Below, piece after piece: positions 9,235 through 16,629 of a stretch of 64,000 nucleotides of DNA; positions within the stretch are counted from its first letter, which is position 1, and each line of letters starts with the position of its first letter. A program made the position numbers and the translations under genes. Below the pieces are notes generated by a model. It was given only the letters and a program-made list of their open reading frames with translations. It had not been told where the DNA came from and ran no database searches. The DNA is from Thermomicrobium roseum DSM 5159 (lineage in GTDB: Bacteria > Chloroflexota > Chloroflexia > Thermomicrobiales > Thermomicrobiaceae): NCBI RefSeq assembly GCF_000021685.1, contig NC_011959.1:744001-808000 (forward strand). Direction: 5' to 3'.

Positions 9235-9240
9235 AGTATA
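9235..9240 (-). promoter_or_regulatory. Probable pspA -10 (TATACT)
   Basis: On the minus strand TATACT lies 34 bp before the pspA ATG, inside the 97-bp divergent gap with the Clp-fold protease gene. The -35 match (TGGTTC at 17 bp spacing) is poor, which would suit an inducible stress promoter but is also simply weak evidence. Confidence 0.4.
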
Positions 9241-9297
9241 GGCGCTGGTTGGGAATAGAACCAGAGATGCCTCATCCCGATCGGAGGGAAGGGTTGT

Positions 9298-10146
9298 ATG
9301 GAGTTTACAGGGCTACTGTTTTGGCTTTTGTTCCTCTTTTCGATCCTGTCGCCGGTTCTGCAGCGCCGCTTTTTGGAAATGAATCGGTTGCGCTTGATCC
9401 ATCAGTTGGAGCAGCGGCGGGGTAGCCGGGTGATCACTCTGATCCACCGGCAAGAGGCGGTTTCATTTCTCGGCATTCCTCTGGCACGCTACATCGACAT
9501 CGACGATGCTGAAGCAGTCCTGCGCGCTATCCGGTTGACGCCGGACGAGATGCCGATCGATTTCATCGTCCATACGCCGGGTGGATTGGTTTTAGCTGCG
9601 GAGCAGATCGCCTCGGCACTGGTTCGTCATCGCGGCAAGGTCACTGTCTTCGTTCCCCACTATGCCATGTCGGGTGGCACGCTGATTGCCTTGGCAGCGG
9701 ACGAGATCGTGATGGATGAAAATGCCGTGCTGGGACCGGTCGATCCGCAGATCGGCCAGTATCCGGCTGCTTCAGTGCTGCGTGTCGTCCGGGAGAAGCC
9801 GGTCGCGGAGATCGACGATCAAACCTTGATTCTCGCGGACATCGGCGAGAAAGCGATGCGACAGGTGAATGCGACAGTTCGTCACATTCTCATGGCGAAC
9901 GGACGTTCCGAGGAGGAGGCCCAGCGAATCGCTGATGTTCTGACGTGTGGGCAGTGGACCCATGACTATCCGATCGATGTGGAAGAAGCACGGCAGCTCG
10001 GGTTACCGGTCACGGTGGGGGTACCGGACGAAGTGTACCAGCTCATGGAGCTCTACCCGCAAGCGATGCAACGACGTCCCTCGGTACAGTACATCCCTGT
10101 TCCCTACGAGACGCCGCGGCCGCGGGATAATCAGCAGCGACGTTAG
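9298..10146 (+). CDS. Membrane-anchored Clp-fold serine protease (SDH/DUF114 family)
   Basis: Relative of ClpP/signal-peptide peptidase in the SDH (serine dehydrogenase proteinase, Pfam SDH_sah) family. The 282-residue protein begins with one membrane helix (residues ~4-22). The ClpP-like core then shows VHTPGG near 91-96, the nucleophile region YAMSGG (Ser125) and the ENAVLGPVDPQIG stretch near 141-153. It is divergent from pspA across 97 bp and ends the membrane-stress block, so processing or quality control of membrane proteins is a sensible inference. Substrates are unknown. ATG 9298 follows a GGAGGGAAGGG ribosome-binding site. Confidence 0.85.
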   Translation: MEFTGLLFWLLFLFSILSPVLQRRFLEMNRLRLIHQLEQRRGSRVITLIHRQEAVSFLGIPLARYIDIDDAEAVLRAIRLTPDEMPIDFIVHTPGGLVLAAEQIASALVRHRGKVTVFVPHYAMSGGTLIALAADEIVMDENAVLGPVDPQIGQYPAASVLRVVREKPVAEIDDQTLILADIGEKAMRQVNATVRHILMANGRSEEEAQRIADVLTCGQWTHDYPIDVEEARQLGLPVTVGVPDEVYQLMELYPQAMQRRPSVQYIPVPYETPRPRDNQQRR

Positions 10147-10267
10147 AGAATCGAGAGCGTCCTTCGGCTTTCTGGATGGAAAAGCGAGGCACGTTCGGGT
10201 AAACCGGCTCGCCGCTGATGGGTGACTAAGGAATCCTGGTGGGTAGGCACGAGCGAGGAAAACGTGC

Positions 10268-10273
10268 TATACT
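10268..10273 (+). promoter_or_regulatory. TATACT -10 of the tRNA pair
   Basis: TATACT ends 18 bp before the first base of tRNA-Pro. No good -35 is visible. The preceding stretch 10147-10267 holds no gene that I can see. Confidence 0.5.
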
Positions 10274-10291
10274 GTGTGGCTGGAAACGGAT

Positions 10292-10364
10292 CGGGGTGTG
10301 GCGCAGTTGGTAGCGCGCGGCGTTTGGGACGCTGAGGTCGGAGGTTCGAGTCCTCTCACCCCGA
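10292..10364 (+). tRNA. tRNA-Pro (anticodon TGG)
   Basis: Full cloverleaf: acceptor CGGGGTG pairs with CACCCCG, D stem GCGC/GCGC, anticodon stem CGGCG/CGCTG with loop TTTGGGA (anticodon TGG), T arm with TTCGAGT. The discriminator is A and CCA is not encoded. It lies 4 bp before tRNA-Gly and is probably cotranscribed with it. Confidence 0.94.
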
Positions 10365-10368
10365 CCGT

Positions 10369-10441
10369 GCGGGAGTAACTCAGCTGGTAGAGTGCCGGCC
10401 TTCCAAGCCGGTTGTCGCGGGTTCGAATCCCGTCTCCCGCT
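10369..10441 (+). tRNA. tRNA-Gly (anticodon TCC)
   Basis: Acceptor GCGGGAG pairs with CTCCCGC. The anticodon stem is CCGGC/GCCGG with loop CTTCCAA (anticodon TCC), and the T loop is TTCGAAT. The discriminator is T and CCA is not encoded. Confidence 0.94.
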
Positions 10442-10869
10442 CCGACTTCCTTGACAACAGCAAAACCGAGCAGGGTGGGAACGAGTTGGGATGAAGGGGC
10501 GTTTCGCTCTGCTGGCTCACAGCGTGTCGTGCGCCCTGTGTTCGGCGTGCCGGTCGCTTGTCACCGGTAGGTTGCCGGGAAGCGATGCGCCTCAGCGTCC
10601 CGCCTCGAGTATCTTCGCTCACTGAACGATGAACGCAAGTGGTCCAACCGTGTTTCGTTTCGAGCGACCTCAGTCTGAAAGAAGAGCGAGCCTCGAGCCA
10701 GTGAGAGCTGCTCACCGATCCTTCATCGCGTTTCCCGCGATCCGATGACGAGCGGGAGCATCGGTGGGAGATTCTGGCCTGCTGGTGGAATGCGAAAGCT
10801 GGGCGCCTGCACCTCGTTCTTGCTCTCCCGGTGCAACCCTGGCTCGCCGGAGCACGACTGTGGAGCGGA
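10442..10869. other. Non-coding stretch with overlapping hairpins
   Basis: About 430 bp without a credible gene; the open frames here are typical tRNA read-through artefacts. It contains a GTGAG/CTCAC hairpin (10702-10706 with 10712-10716). This competes with a longer nested structure made of CACCGAT/ATCGGTG (10714-10720 with 10761-10767) enclosing ATCGCG/CGCGAT (10726-10731 with 10737-10742). The structure lies upstream of the adh promoter, so it would not be in that mRNA leader unless a longer transcript exists. Function unknown. Confidence 0.45.
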
Positions 10870-10898
10870 TTGACTCCTGAACCCATTCGGGCGATACT
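10870..10898 (+). promoter_or_regulatory. Promoter of the alcohol dehydrogenase gene
   Basis: TTGACT (10870-10875) and GATACT (10893-10898) are separated by exactly 17 bp, and the ATG follows 29 bp after the -10. This is a good housekeeping-type promoter. Confidence 0.65.
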
Positions 10899-10927
10899 GG
10901 CATCGAACGCGGGAAGGAGCGAAAGCG

Positions 10928-12037
10928 ATGCGTGCGCGGGCTGCCGTCTTGGCGGAGGTCAAAAAGCCGCTGGAGATCTGGGAACTCGAGGTCGATGCAC
11001 CCAAGGAAGGCGAGGTGTTGGTCCGCGTCGTCGCGGCTGGAGTGTGCCACAGTGACCTGCACTATATCCAAGGAGATCTGGAGACGCCTCTCCCGGCAAT
11101 CCCTGGTCATGAGGGGGCAGGAGTGGTGGAGGCAGTGGGGCCGGGTGTGACGCGTTTCCGACCCGGGGATCCGGTGGTGTTCGTCTTCCGTGCGTTCTGT
11201 GGACATTGTTTTTACTGTCTCAACGGGCGTCCAGCTCTCTGCGATTTCAGTAATCCGATTCGGCGAACCGGGCGGATGTTCGACGGCACGACGCGTTTTC
11301 ATCGAAACGGCACTGATGTGCACCATGTTCTCGGGGTCTCTTGTTTTGCCGAGTACACGGTCGTTCCCGAGCAGGGTCTTTTGTCCCTTCCCCCGGACAT
11401 CCCCTTGGATCGTGCAGCTTTGGTGGGTTGTGGCGTGACGACTGGTGTGGGGGCGGTGCTCTTCGCTGCGGGTGTGCGCGCGGGGGAGACCGTTCTGGTG
11501 ATCGGTTGCGGCGGCGTCGGACTCAATGTGGTACAGGGTGCTGCCCTGGTCGGCGCGGGTCCGGTGATTGCAGCTGATGTCGTTCCGCAAAAACTGGAAT
11601 GGGCACGTCAGCTCGGGGCCACCCATACCATCGATCCGAGGGAACAGGACGTGGTCGAGGTGGTGCGGGAACTCACTGGTGGGCGCGGTGCGGACTATGC
11701 CTTCGAAGTGATCGGTCGTGCGGACACGATCCAACAGGCCTATGCGGCGACGCGCAAGGGTGGTACCACGGTCATCGTGGGGCTCACGCCGATGGGAACG
11801 ACCGTACCGCTGGACCCGTTGGATCTCTTGCGGACGGAGAAGACGATCAAGGCAACACTCTATGGGAGCGCGAATTTACCACGGGACATCCCCCGACTCC
11901 TCGAGCTGTATCGGCTCGGTCGTCTCCGGCTGGACGAACTGATTTCCCGGCGACTTCGCCTGGAGGAGATCAACGACGGATTCGAAGCGATGCTCGCGGG
12001 CAGCGTCGCGCGAAGCATCGTCGTGTTCGAGCACTGA
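10928..12037 (+). CDS. Zinc-dependent alcohol dehydrogenase (MDR family)
   Basis: NAD(P)-dependent medium-chain dehydrogenase of 369 residues. The catalytic zinc ligands are in GVCHSD (~Cys39), GHEGAG (~His61) and VGCGVTTG. All four structural-zinc cysteines are present as C-x2-C-x2-C-x7-C around residues 92-106. The nucleotide fold has GCGGVG followed by an Asp (AADVV), which favours NAD. The architecture matches the class III/benzyl-type alcohol dehydrogenase group; formaldehyde, aryl or alkyl alcohols are all possible substrates. ATG 10928 follows GGAAGGAG by 7 bp, and the gene has its own promoter. It ends 1 bp from the convergent tyrS. Confidence 0.9.
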   Translation: MRARAAVLAEVKKPLEIWELEVDAPKEGEVLVRVVAAGVCHSDLHYIQGDLETPLPAIPGHEGAGVVEAVGPGVTRFRPGDPVVFVFRAFCGHCFYCLNGRPALCDFSNPIRRTGRMFDGTTRFHRNGTDVHHVLGVSCFAEYTVVPEQGLLSLPPDIPLDRAALVGCGVTTGVGAVLFAAGVRAGETVLVIGCGGVGLNVVQGAALVGAGPVIAADVVPQKLEWARQLGATHTIDPREQDVVEVVRELTGGRGADYAFEVIGRADTIQQAYAATRKGGTTVIVGLTPMGTTVPLDPLDLLRTEKTIKATLYGSANLPRDIPRLLELYRLGRLRLDELISRRLRLEEINDGFEAMLAGSVARSIVVFEH

Positions 12038-12038
12038 A

Positions 12039-13256
12039 TCACGTGCTCTCCGCTCGTGGCAGGAGGCGCGCAAATCGTCGCTTACCGACTTGGAGCACGA
12101 CTGGCTCCTGGAGTTCCAGCATTTCCTCCGGATCGTCGAGTCGCCGTCCGTCCAAGCGGACCCCGCCCTGCTGGACGAGTCGCCGTGCCTCGTTGTTACT
12201 GCGGGCGAACCCCGCTAGCACGACATAATCGAGAACACGTGCGCGTCCCGGCACGGGAACCTCGGGAATCTGCTCGGGGATTTCTCGGAGCCGGTGTACT
12301 CGGTGGAAGTGCTCGCGCGCCTGCTCAGCTGCTTCGGGCGAGTGCAGGTCACTGACGATGACGAACGCGAGATGCTCCTTGGCGTCGCGTGGATTGAGCC
12401 GTCCCGCGCGCATCTCCACGATCATGCGGTCGATCTCTTCGTCTGGGATGTCGGTCAGGAGCCGAAAATAGTCGCCTAAAACATGATCGGGAATCGACAT
12501 GATCTTGCCGAACATCTCCTCTGGTGGATCATTGACCGCGATGTAATTGCCATAACTCTTGCTCATCTTCAGATGGCCGTCCGTACCGACGAGGAGCGGT
12601 ACGGTGAGGATGTCCTGGGGTTCCAATCCGTACTCGCGCATGATATCGCGGCCGACGAGGAGATTGAAGAGCTGGTCGGTGCCACCGATTTCGACGTCGG
12701 CTTGGATCGCCACCGAGTCATAGGCTTGCAGGAGTGGATAGAGAAGCTCGGTGATGGAGATGGGCGATCCTTCCTCGTAGCGCTTCGCGAAGTCCTCGCG
12801 CGTGAGTAGCTTGGCAACGGTGTACTTACTGGCGAGGCGAATGACATCCTCCAGCGTGAAATTACCGAACCAGGTGCTTTGCCAAACGATCTCGGCCTTC
12901 GTCACATCGACAACCTTGAAGAATTGCTCGAGATAAGTTTCCGCGTTGGCTCGTACTTCTTCTGCGGTGAGCATCGGCCGCTGGGACGAGCGCCCGGAGG
13001 GATCGCCGATTCGGGCAGTCCAGTCACCGATGATGACGACGACCTGATGACCCAATGCTTGGAACTGCCGGAGCTTGCGAAAACAGACGTAGTGACCGAG
13101 GTGGATGTCTGGTCGGGTCGGATCGACCCCGAGCTTGACGCGGAGCGGCTGCTCGCCGAGCAGCCGGGCACGCAAGTGCTCGCGGACGACGACATCGACC
13201 GTGCCGCGCGAGAGGAGCAGATCAACGAACGCTTCTCGCTCATGAACCGGGATCAT
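12039..13256 (-). CDS. tyrS: Tyrosyl-tRNA synthetase
   Basis: Class I synthetase that charges tRNA-Tyr. The 405-residue protein has the HIGH-type HLGH motif at 52-55 and KMSKS at 230-234, preceded by the GGTDQLFN tyrosine-binding region; an S4-like RNA-binding domain runs from about residue 345. The type with KMSKS directly after GHLK resembles the TyrZ-like subgroup. The start overlaps the upstream ribF stop by 17 bp, making tyrS the last gene of the nusA operon. Confidence 0.95.
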   Translation of the reverse strand: MIPVHEREAFVDLLLSRGTVDVVVREHLRARLLGEQPLRVKLGVDPTRPDIHLGHYVCFRKLRQFQALGHQVVVIIGDWTARIGDPSGRSSQRPMLTAEEVRANAETYLEQFFKVVDVTKAEIVWQSTWFGNFTLEDVIRLASKYTVAKLLTREDFAKRYEEGSPISITELLYPLLQAYDSVAIQADVEIGGTDQLFNLLVGRDIMREYGLEPQDILTVPLLVGTDGHLKMSKSYGNYIAVNDPPEEMFGKIMSIPDHVLGDYFRLLTDIPDEEIDRMIVEMRAGRLNPRDAKEHLAFVIVSDLHSPEAAEQAREHFHRVHRLREIPEQIPEVPVPGRARVLDYVVLAGFARSNNEARRLVQQGGVRLDGRRLDDPEEMLELQEPVVLQVGKRRFARLLPRAEST

Positions 13257-14244
13257 CGATCACCTCGACTCCTTCCAGGGCTGCGTGGAGCGCTTGTACG
13301 AGCGGTGGTGGCCAATCGGCCATCGCTGCCTGAAGTACAGCTCGCCCGTTCCGTTCGTCATCGCGCATCTGTTCGACCAATGCTTCGGCATCGGGAAATG
13401 CGCGATCCGGTCGGATCCGTTCGATGAAGTACACCGTGATCGTCTCGCCTCGCAAAGTCGGATAGGTCTGGTCGATCAGGTAGACCTCGACAGCGTGACC
13501 CGCGCCGGGAAAGGTCGGACGGCTGCCGATATAGGCGAGCGCTGGATACCAGCTACCCGAGAGATGAGCGATGGCAGCGTAGATCCCATCACCTGGGAGC
13601 ATGAGCCGATCAGCGACAGCGATATTTGCCGTAGGGAAACCTAACTGGGATCCTCTCCCCGTGCCAGCGACGACCGTGCCAGTGAGCGCGTACGGCCGAC
13701 CGAGCAGTGTCCCGGCTTCGCGCACTGCACCGGCGGCGATCAGCTGGCGAATTCTCGTCGACGAGATCGTCTCGCTGAGCTCGCTCAGGCGAGGGAGCAC
13801 CACGACTTCGAACCCATGAGATCGACCGAGTTCGCGCAAGAGAGCCGGGTCTCCCGTTCGACCACGCCCGAAATGGAAGTCTTCCCCGACGACGATCGTG
13901 GTCAAGTGCGTCGACTGCACGAGAAGGTCGACGAATTCTTTTGGGGAGAGTGCAGCAAAGGAGCGGTCGAACTGCACGAGAAGCACGCGATCGATGCCGC
14001 AGGCGAGGATGAGGCGAAGTCGCTGATCCGTGAGGGAGAGGCGTTGCGGTGCCCGCTCAGGTGCGAGAACTTCGAGAGGTAGCGGGTCGAAGGTAATCGC
14101 CAGGCTCGGTAGCCCGCGCGTCGCTGCGCGTTCATGAACGGTTGTGAGGAGGTACTGGTGACCACGGTGGACACCATCGAAGTTGCCGATGGTCACGACA
14201 TGAGGCTCAGGCGGAATGTCACTCCAGGAGCGAATGATCCTCAT
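13240..14244 (-). CDS. ribF: Bifunctional riboflavin kinase / FAD synthetase
   Basis: Converts riboflavin to FMN and then FAD. The 334-residue protein has the nucleotidyltransferase motif GNFDGVHRGH at residues 20-29 in the first half, and a riboflavin-kinase domain in the second half with the GRGSQLGFPTAN motif. ATG 14244 opens directly into MRIIRSWSDI, the usual RibF start; the longer frame upstream overlaps truB and is not conserved. It sits between truB and tyrS, a common position next to truB. Confidence 0.94.
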   Translation of the reverse strand: MRIIRSWSDIPPEPHVVTIGNFDGVHRGHQYLLTTVHERAATRGLPSLAITFDPLPLEVLAPERAPQRLSLTDQRLRLILACGIDRVLLVQFDRSFAALSPKEFVDLLVQSTHLTTIVVGEDFHFGRGRTGDPALLRELGRSHGFEVVVLPRLSELSETISSTRIRQLIAAGAVREAGTLLGRPYALTGTVVAGTGRGSQLGFPTANIAVADRLMLPGDGIYAAIAHLSGSWYPALAYIGSRPTFPGAGHAVEVYLIDQTYPTLRGETITVYFIERIRPDRAFPDAEALVEQMRDDERNGRAVLQAAMADWPPPLVQALHAALEGVEVIDDPGS

Positions 14245-14251
14245 TGGGCGT

Positions 14252-15160
14252 CTAGCCTCTCCATCCAGACCCGTCGCGATGCACGAGGACCGGCTGCCAG
14301 TATCGCTTTTGTGGGTCGAAATGAGCGAGTCCGATCCAGTTCCCATCTGGGGCGTAGGCGCGAGCAGTGGTGCCAGGTGAGCTGCTCGCTGAACAGCGCA
14401 CCGGCGCGCCATGATACCATGCTCGAAGTTCCCGTTCAGGAACCAACAAAACGGGGAGTTCCGCAACGAACTCATCCGGGTGACGAGCGATCAATGGCCA
14501 GGATGATGGTGTGAGCACACGATTCAACTCGTCGATCGACCAGGCGGAAGCGAGCGAAAATCGGCCCACGCGCGTGCGGACGAGGCCGTGCAGGTAAGCG
14601 CCAGTGCCCAAGCGGGTACCGAGGTCGCGAGCAAAGGAACGGACATAGAATCCCTTCCCACAGTCGAGCGAGACGATGAGATCCGGATACGAATACTGCA
14701 CGAGACGTAGGCTGTTGACTCGCACCACGCGTCGTTTGAGCGGCACTGGCTGACCAGCCCGGGCACGCCGGTAGGCTGCGACGCCGCCAACTTTCAGTGC
14801 CGAATAGATCGGCGGCTGTTGTTCGTATTCGCCGAGGAACTCGGCGAGTGCCGACTGGACGTCTCGGAGCGAGGGTCGGTACAGGGATAGCGGTGAGGCT
14901 GCCAGCGGTTCACCTTCGAGATCGTCGCTCGTCGTCCCGGTACCGAGGACAATGTGTGCGACATAGCTTTTGTCCGCATCGGCTGCGTGTCGGACGAGGC
15001 GCGTGGCGATACCGACAGCGATAACGAGCAACCCTTCGGCGGCCGGGTCGAGCGTGCCGCCGTGACCGACCGTTTGAACGCGGAGGCGCGTGCGGACCCA
15101 TTGCACCACGTCGTGGGATGTCCAACCGCGTGGCTTGTCCACCAGGAGTATGCCGTGCAC
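14252..15160 (-). CDS. truB: tRNA pseudouridine-55 synthase
   Basis: Makes pseudouridine 55 in the T loop of tRNAs. The 302-residue protein has the catalytic aspartate D38 in GHGGTLDPAAEG, the KSYVAHI strand and the CGKGFYVRSFARDLG motif, plus a C-terminal PUA-like segment. It lies 6 bp after nrnA and 7 bp before ribF in the operon. Confidence 0.95.
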   Translation of the reverse strand: MHGILLVDKPRGWTSHDVVQWVRTRLRVQTVGHGGTLDPAAEGLLVIAVGIATRLVRHAADADKSYVAHIVLGTGTTSDDLEGEPLAASPLSLYRPSLRDVQSALAEFLGEYEQQPPIYSALKVGGVAAYRRARAGQPVPLKRRVVRVNSLRLVQYSYPDLIVSLDCGKGFYVRSFARDLGTRLGTGAYLHGLVRTRVGRFSLASAWSIDELNRVLTPSSWPLIARHPDEFVAELPVLLVPERELRAWYHGAPVRCSASSSPGTTARAYAPDGNWIGLAHFDPQKRYWQPVLVHRDGSGWRG

Positions 15161-15166
15161 TGTTGC

Positions 15167-16222
15167 TCACCCCGATGGAAGCTCGATGCTGAGTAGTGCG
15201 CTCACTTGTGCTGCGAGGTCGTCGAGAAACGATCGTCGGGCAGCTTCGCCCGGGGGAAGGCGGCACCCCGCTGCTCGTGGATGCCCTCCGCCCCCATAGC
15301 GCTGGCAGAGGCGAGCGACATCCACCGAACCATCGGCCGAGCGCAAGCTGACACGCCATCCCTCGCTCTGTTCGTAAAAGAGCAGTGCTACCGCCGTGCC
15401 ATGCGTCCCGACGAGGAAATTCACGATTCCTTCGCCTTCGACGGGACTCGCTCCTGCCTCCTGCAGCATACGGTGGGTAATCTCGGTCCAGATCAATGGC
15501 GGCTCATACCGGACGCGGCCCAGTGCAGCGCCCCAGAGCCGAACGGTCGACAGTGGCTTACTCCGAAAGAGATGGGTGACGATGTCCTCTTGCCGCGCAC
15601 CAGCCTCGAGCAAGCGCGCAGCAAGTTCGAAGACGCGAGCGGACGTGCTCGTGGTTTGAAAGCTGAGTGTGTCGCCGTACAGTCCTGTGAGGAGACAGGT
15701 GGCGACATCCGGAACGATCGGTTGTTCAAGTTCCTCCAGCCAATGAGCGAGCACCTCGGTCGTCGCGGCTGAGGCGGGATCGACGAGGTCGACCGAGCCG
15801 TACCGCGTATTGGTCACATGATGATCGATGTTGACGATCGGAATATGCCCGTCGAACCACGCGGGGTGGAGACGAAAGAGGGGGCCGAGTCGAGTCGGGT
15901 CGGCACAATCGAGGAGGGCGATGCAATCGGGTGGATCGGTCACGCTCGTAGGGTCACGAAGGAGGTGTTCTGCTCCTGGCAAGAACTCGAGGTTCGGTGG
16001 AACAAGGCCGTCGCCGGTGAGGCAGACAGCCGACTGGACGTGTTCAGCGAGGACGAGCCGGAGCGCCAGCACGGAGGCCACTGCGTCAGCGTCCGGATTG
16101 GCATGCGTGGCGATGAGCAACGTGCGCGAACCAGCGAGGAGCTCCCAGGCCATCCGGACGTCGCTCGTTTGCGTGGGAGGTGTTTCACTCACTCTCCGGC
16201 GTGCTTTCGACTGCAGACTCAT
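15167..16222 (-). CDS. nrnA: DHH/DHHA1 phosphoesterase, NrnA-like oligoribonuclease
   Basis: Two-domain phosphoesterase that degrades nanoRNA or dephosphorylates pAp. The 351-residue protein has the metal motifs HANPDADAV (residues 40-48), the LLDCAD stretch, NIDHHVTN near 132-139, and the DHHA1 motif GGGGHPRAAG near 315. Its usual place is between rbfA and truB, as here. ATG 16222 lies inside the end of rbfA (38 bp overlap) and has AGGAA upstream; a GTG at 16192 with only 8 bp overlap is a real alternative. Confidence 0.9.
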   Translation of the reverse strand: MSLQSKARRRVSETPPTQTSDVRMAWELLAGSRTLLIATHANPDADAVASVLALRLVLAEHVQSAVCLTGDGLVPPNLEFLPGAEHLLRDPTSVTDPPDCIALLDCADPTRLGPLFRLHPAWFDGHIPIVNIDHHVTNTRYGSVDLVDPASAATTEVLAHWLEELEQPIVPDVATCLLTGLYGDTLSFQTTSTSARVFELAARLLEAGARQEDIVTHLFRSKPLSTVRLWGAALGRVRYEPPLIWTEITHRMLQEAGASPVEGEGIVNFLVGTHGTAVALLFYEQSEGWRVSLRSADGSVDVARLCQRYGGGGHPRAAGCRLPPGEAARRSFLDDLAAQVSALLSIELPSG

Positions 16223-16574
16223 CCCTTTGCCGTTCCTGCTGGATCTGCCTCAGCAAGCGGGCGACCTGCTCGGCGTGCTCGAGCGATCGATCGAGTTTGA
16301 AATGAAGTTCGGGAATATGCCGAGTATGGAGATGGGGTGCGATAAGGCGGCGAATGAAGCCGGCGGCTCCTTGCAGGGCTTCCAGTGCAGCCTCTTGCTC
16401 CTCATGGCTCCCATAGATGGAGACGAACACCTTCGCATGGCGAAGGTCGGGACTCATCTCGACGCGGGTCACGCTCACGAAGCCGAGCCGTGGGTCACGC
16501 AGCTCGCGTTGAATGATGGCAGCGATCTCGTCTCGCAAGAACTCGGCCAGGCGAGCTTGTCGATAGCTGGGCAT
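16185..16574 (-). CDS. rbfA: Ribosome-binding factor A
   Basis: KH-fold 30S maturation factor of 129 residues, active in 16S rRNA 5'-end processing and cold adaptation. Recognised from RQARLAEFLRDEIA at the start, the DPRLGFVSVTRVEMSPDL strand pair and the LHFKLDRSLE segment. The start lies ~40 bp after the infB stop, and in that gap sits a GC-rich hairpin that includes the infB stop codon. Confidence 0.94.
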   Translation of the reverse strand: MPSYRQARLAEFLRDEIAAIIQRELRDPRLGFVSVTRVEMSPDLRHAKVFVSIYGSHEEQEAALEALQGAAGFIRRLIAPHLHTRHIPELHFKLDRSLEHAEQVARLLRQIQQERQRDESAVESTPESE

Positions 16575-16587
16575 CGTTGGCTCCCCT

Positions 16588-16629
16588 CGCGCGGCGAGCC
16601 GCGCGGGCAGACGTTCACTGCCCGCGCGG
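16588..16629 (-). promoter_or_regulatory. Alternative hairpins spanning the infB stop codon
   Basis: A perfect 12-bp GC-rich stem (CCGCGCGGGCAG at 16599-16610 with CTGCCCGCGCGG at 16618-16629) has a 7-nt loop that holds the infB stop codon (16615-16617). The inner arm can instead pair with CGCGCGG at 16588-16594 through a CGAG loop. The two folds exclude each other. No T-run follows, so it is not a standard terminator. It may control coupling of infB and rbfA translation or mRNA stability. Confidence 0.6.

Noticed and set aside
10471..10484. AGGGTGGGAACG, resembling the T-box core
   Set aside because: The match to AGGGTGGNACCGCG is incomplete, no specifier stem or following terminator is visible, and the downstream gene is an alcohol dehydrogenase with its own promoter.
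10380..10886. 168-codon minus-strand frame with an ETGFEPATTGLEG motif
   Set aside because: This peptide is the well-known artefact of translating the complement of a tRNA gene (here tRNA-Gly); there is no independent evidence for a protein.
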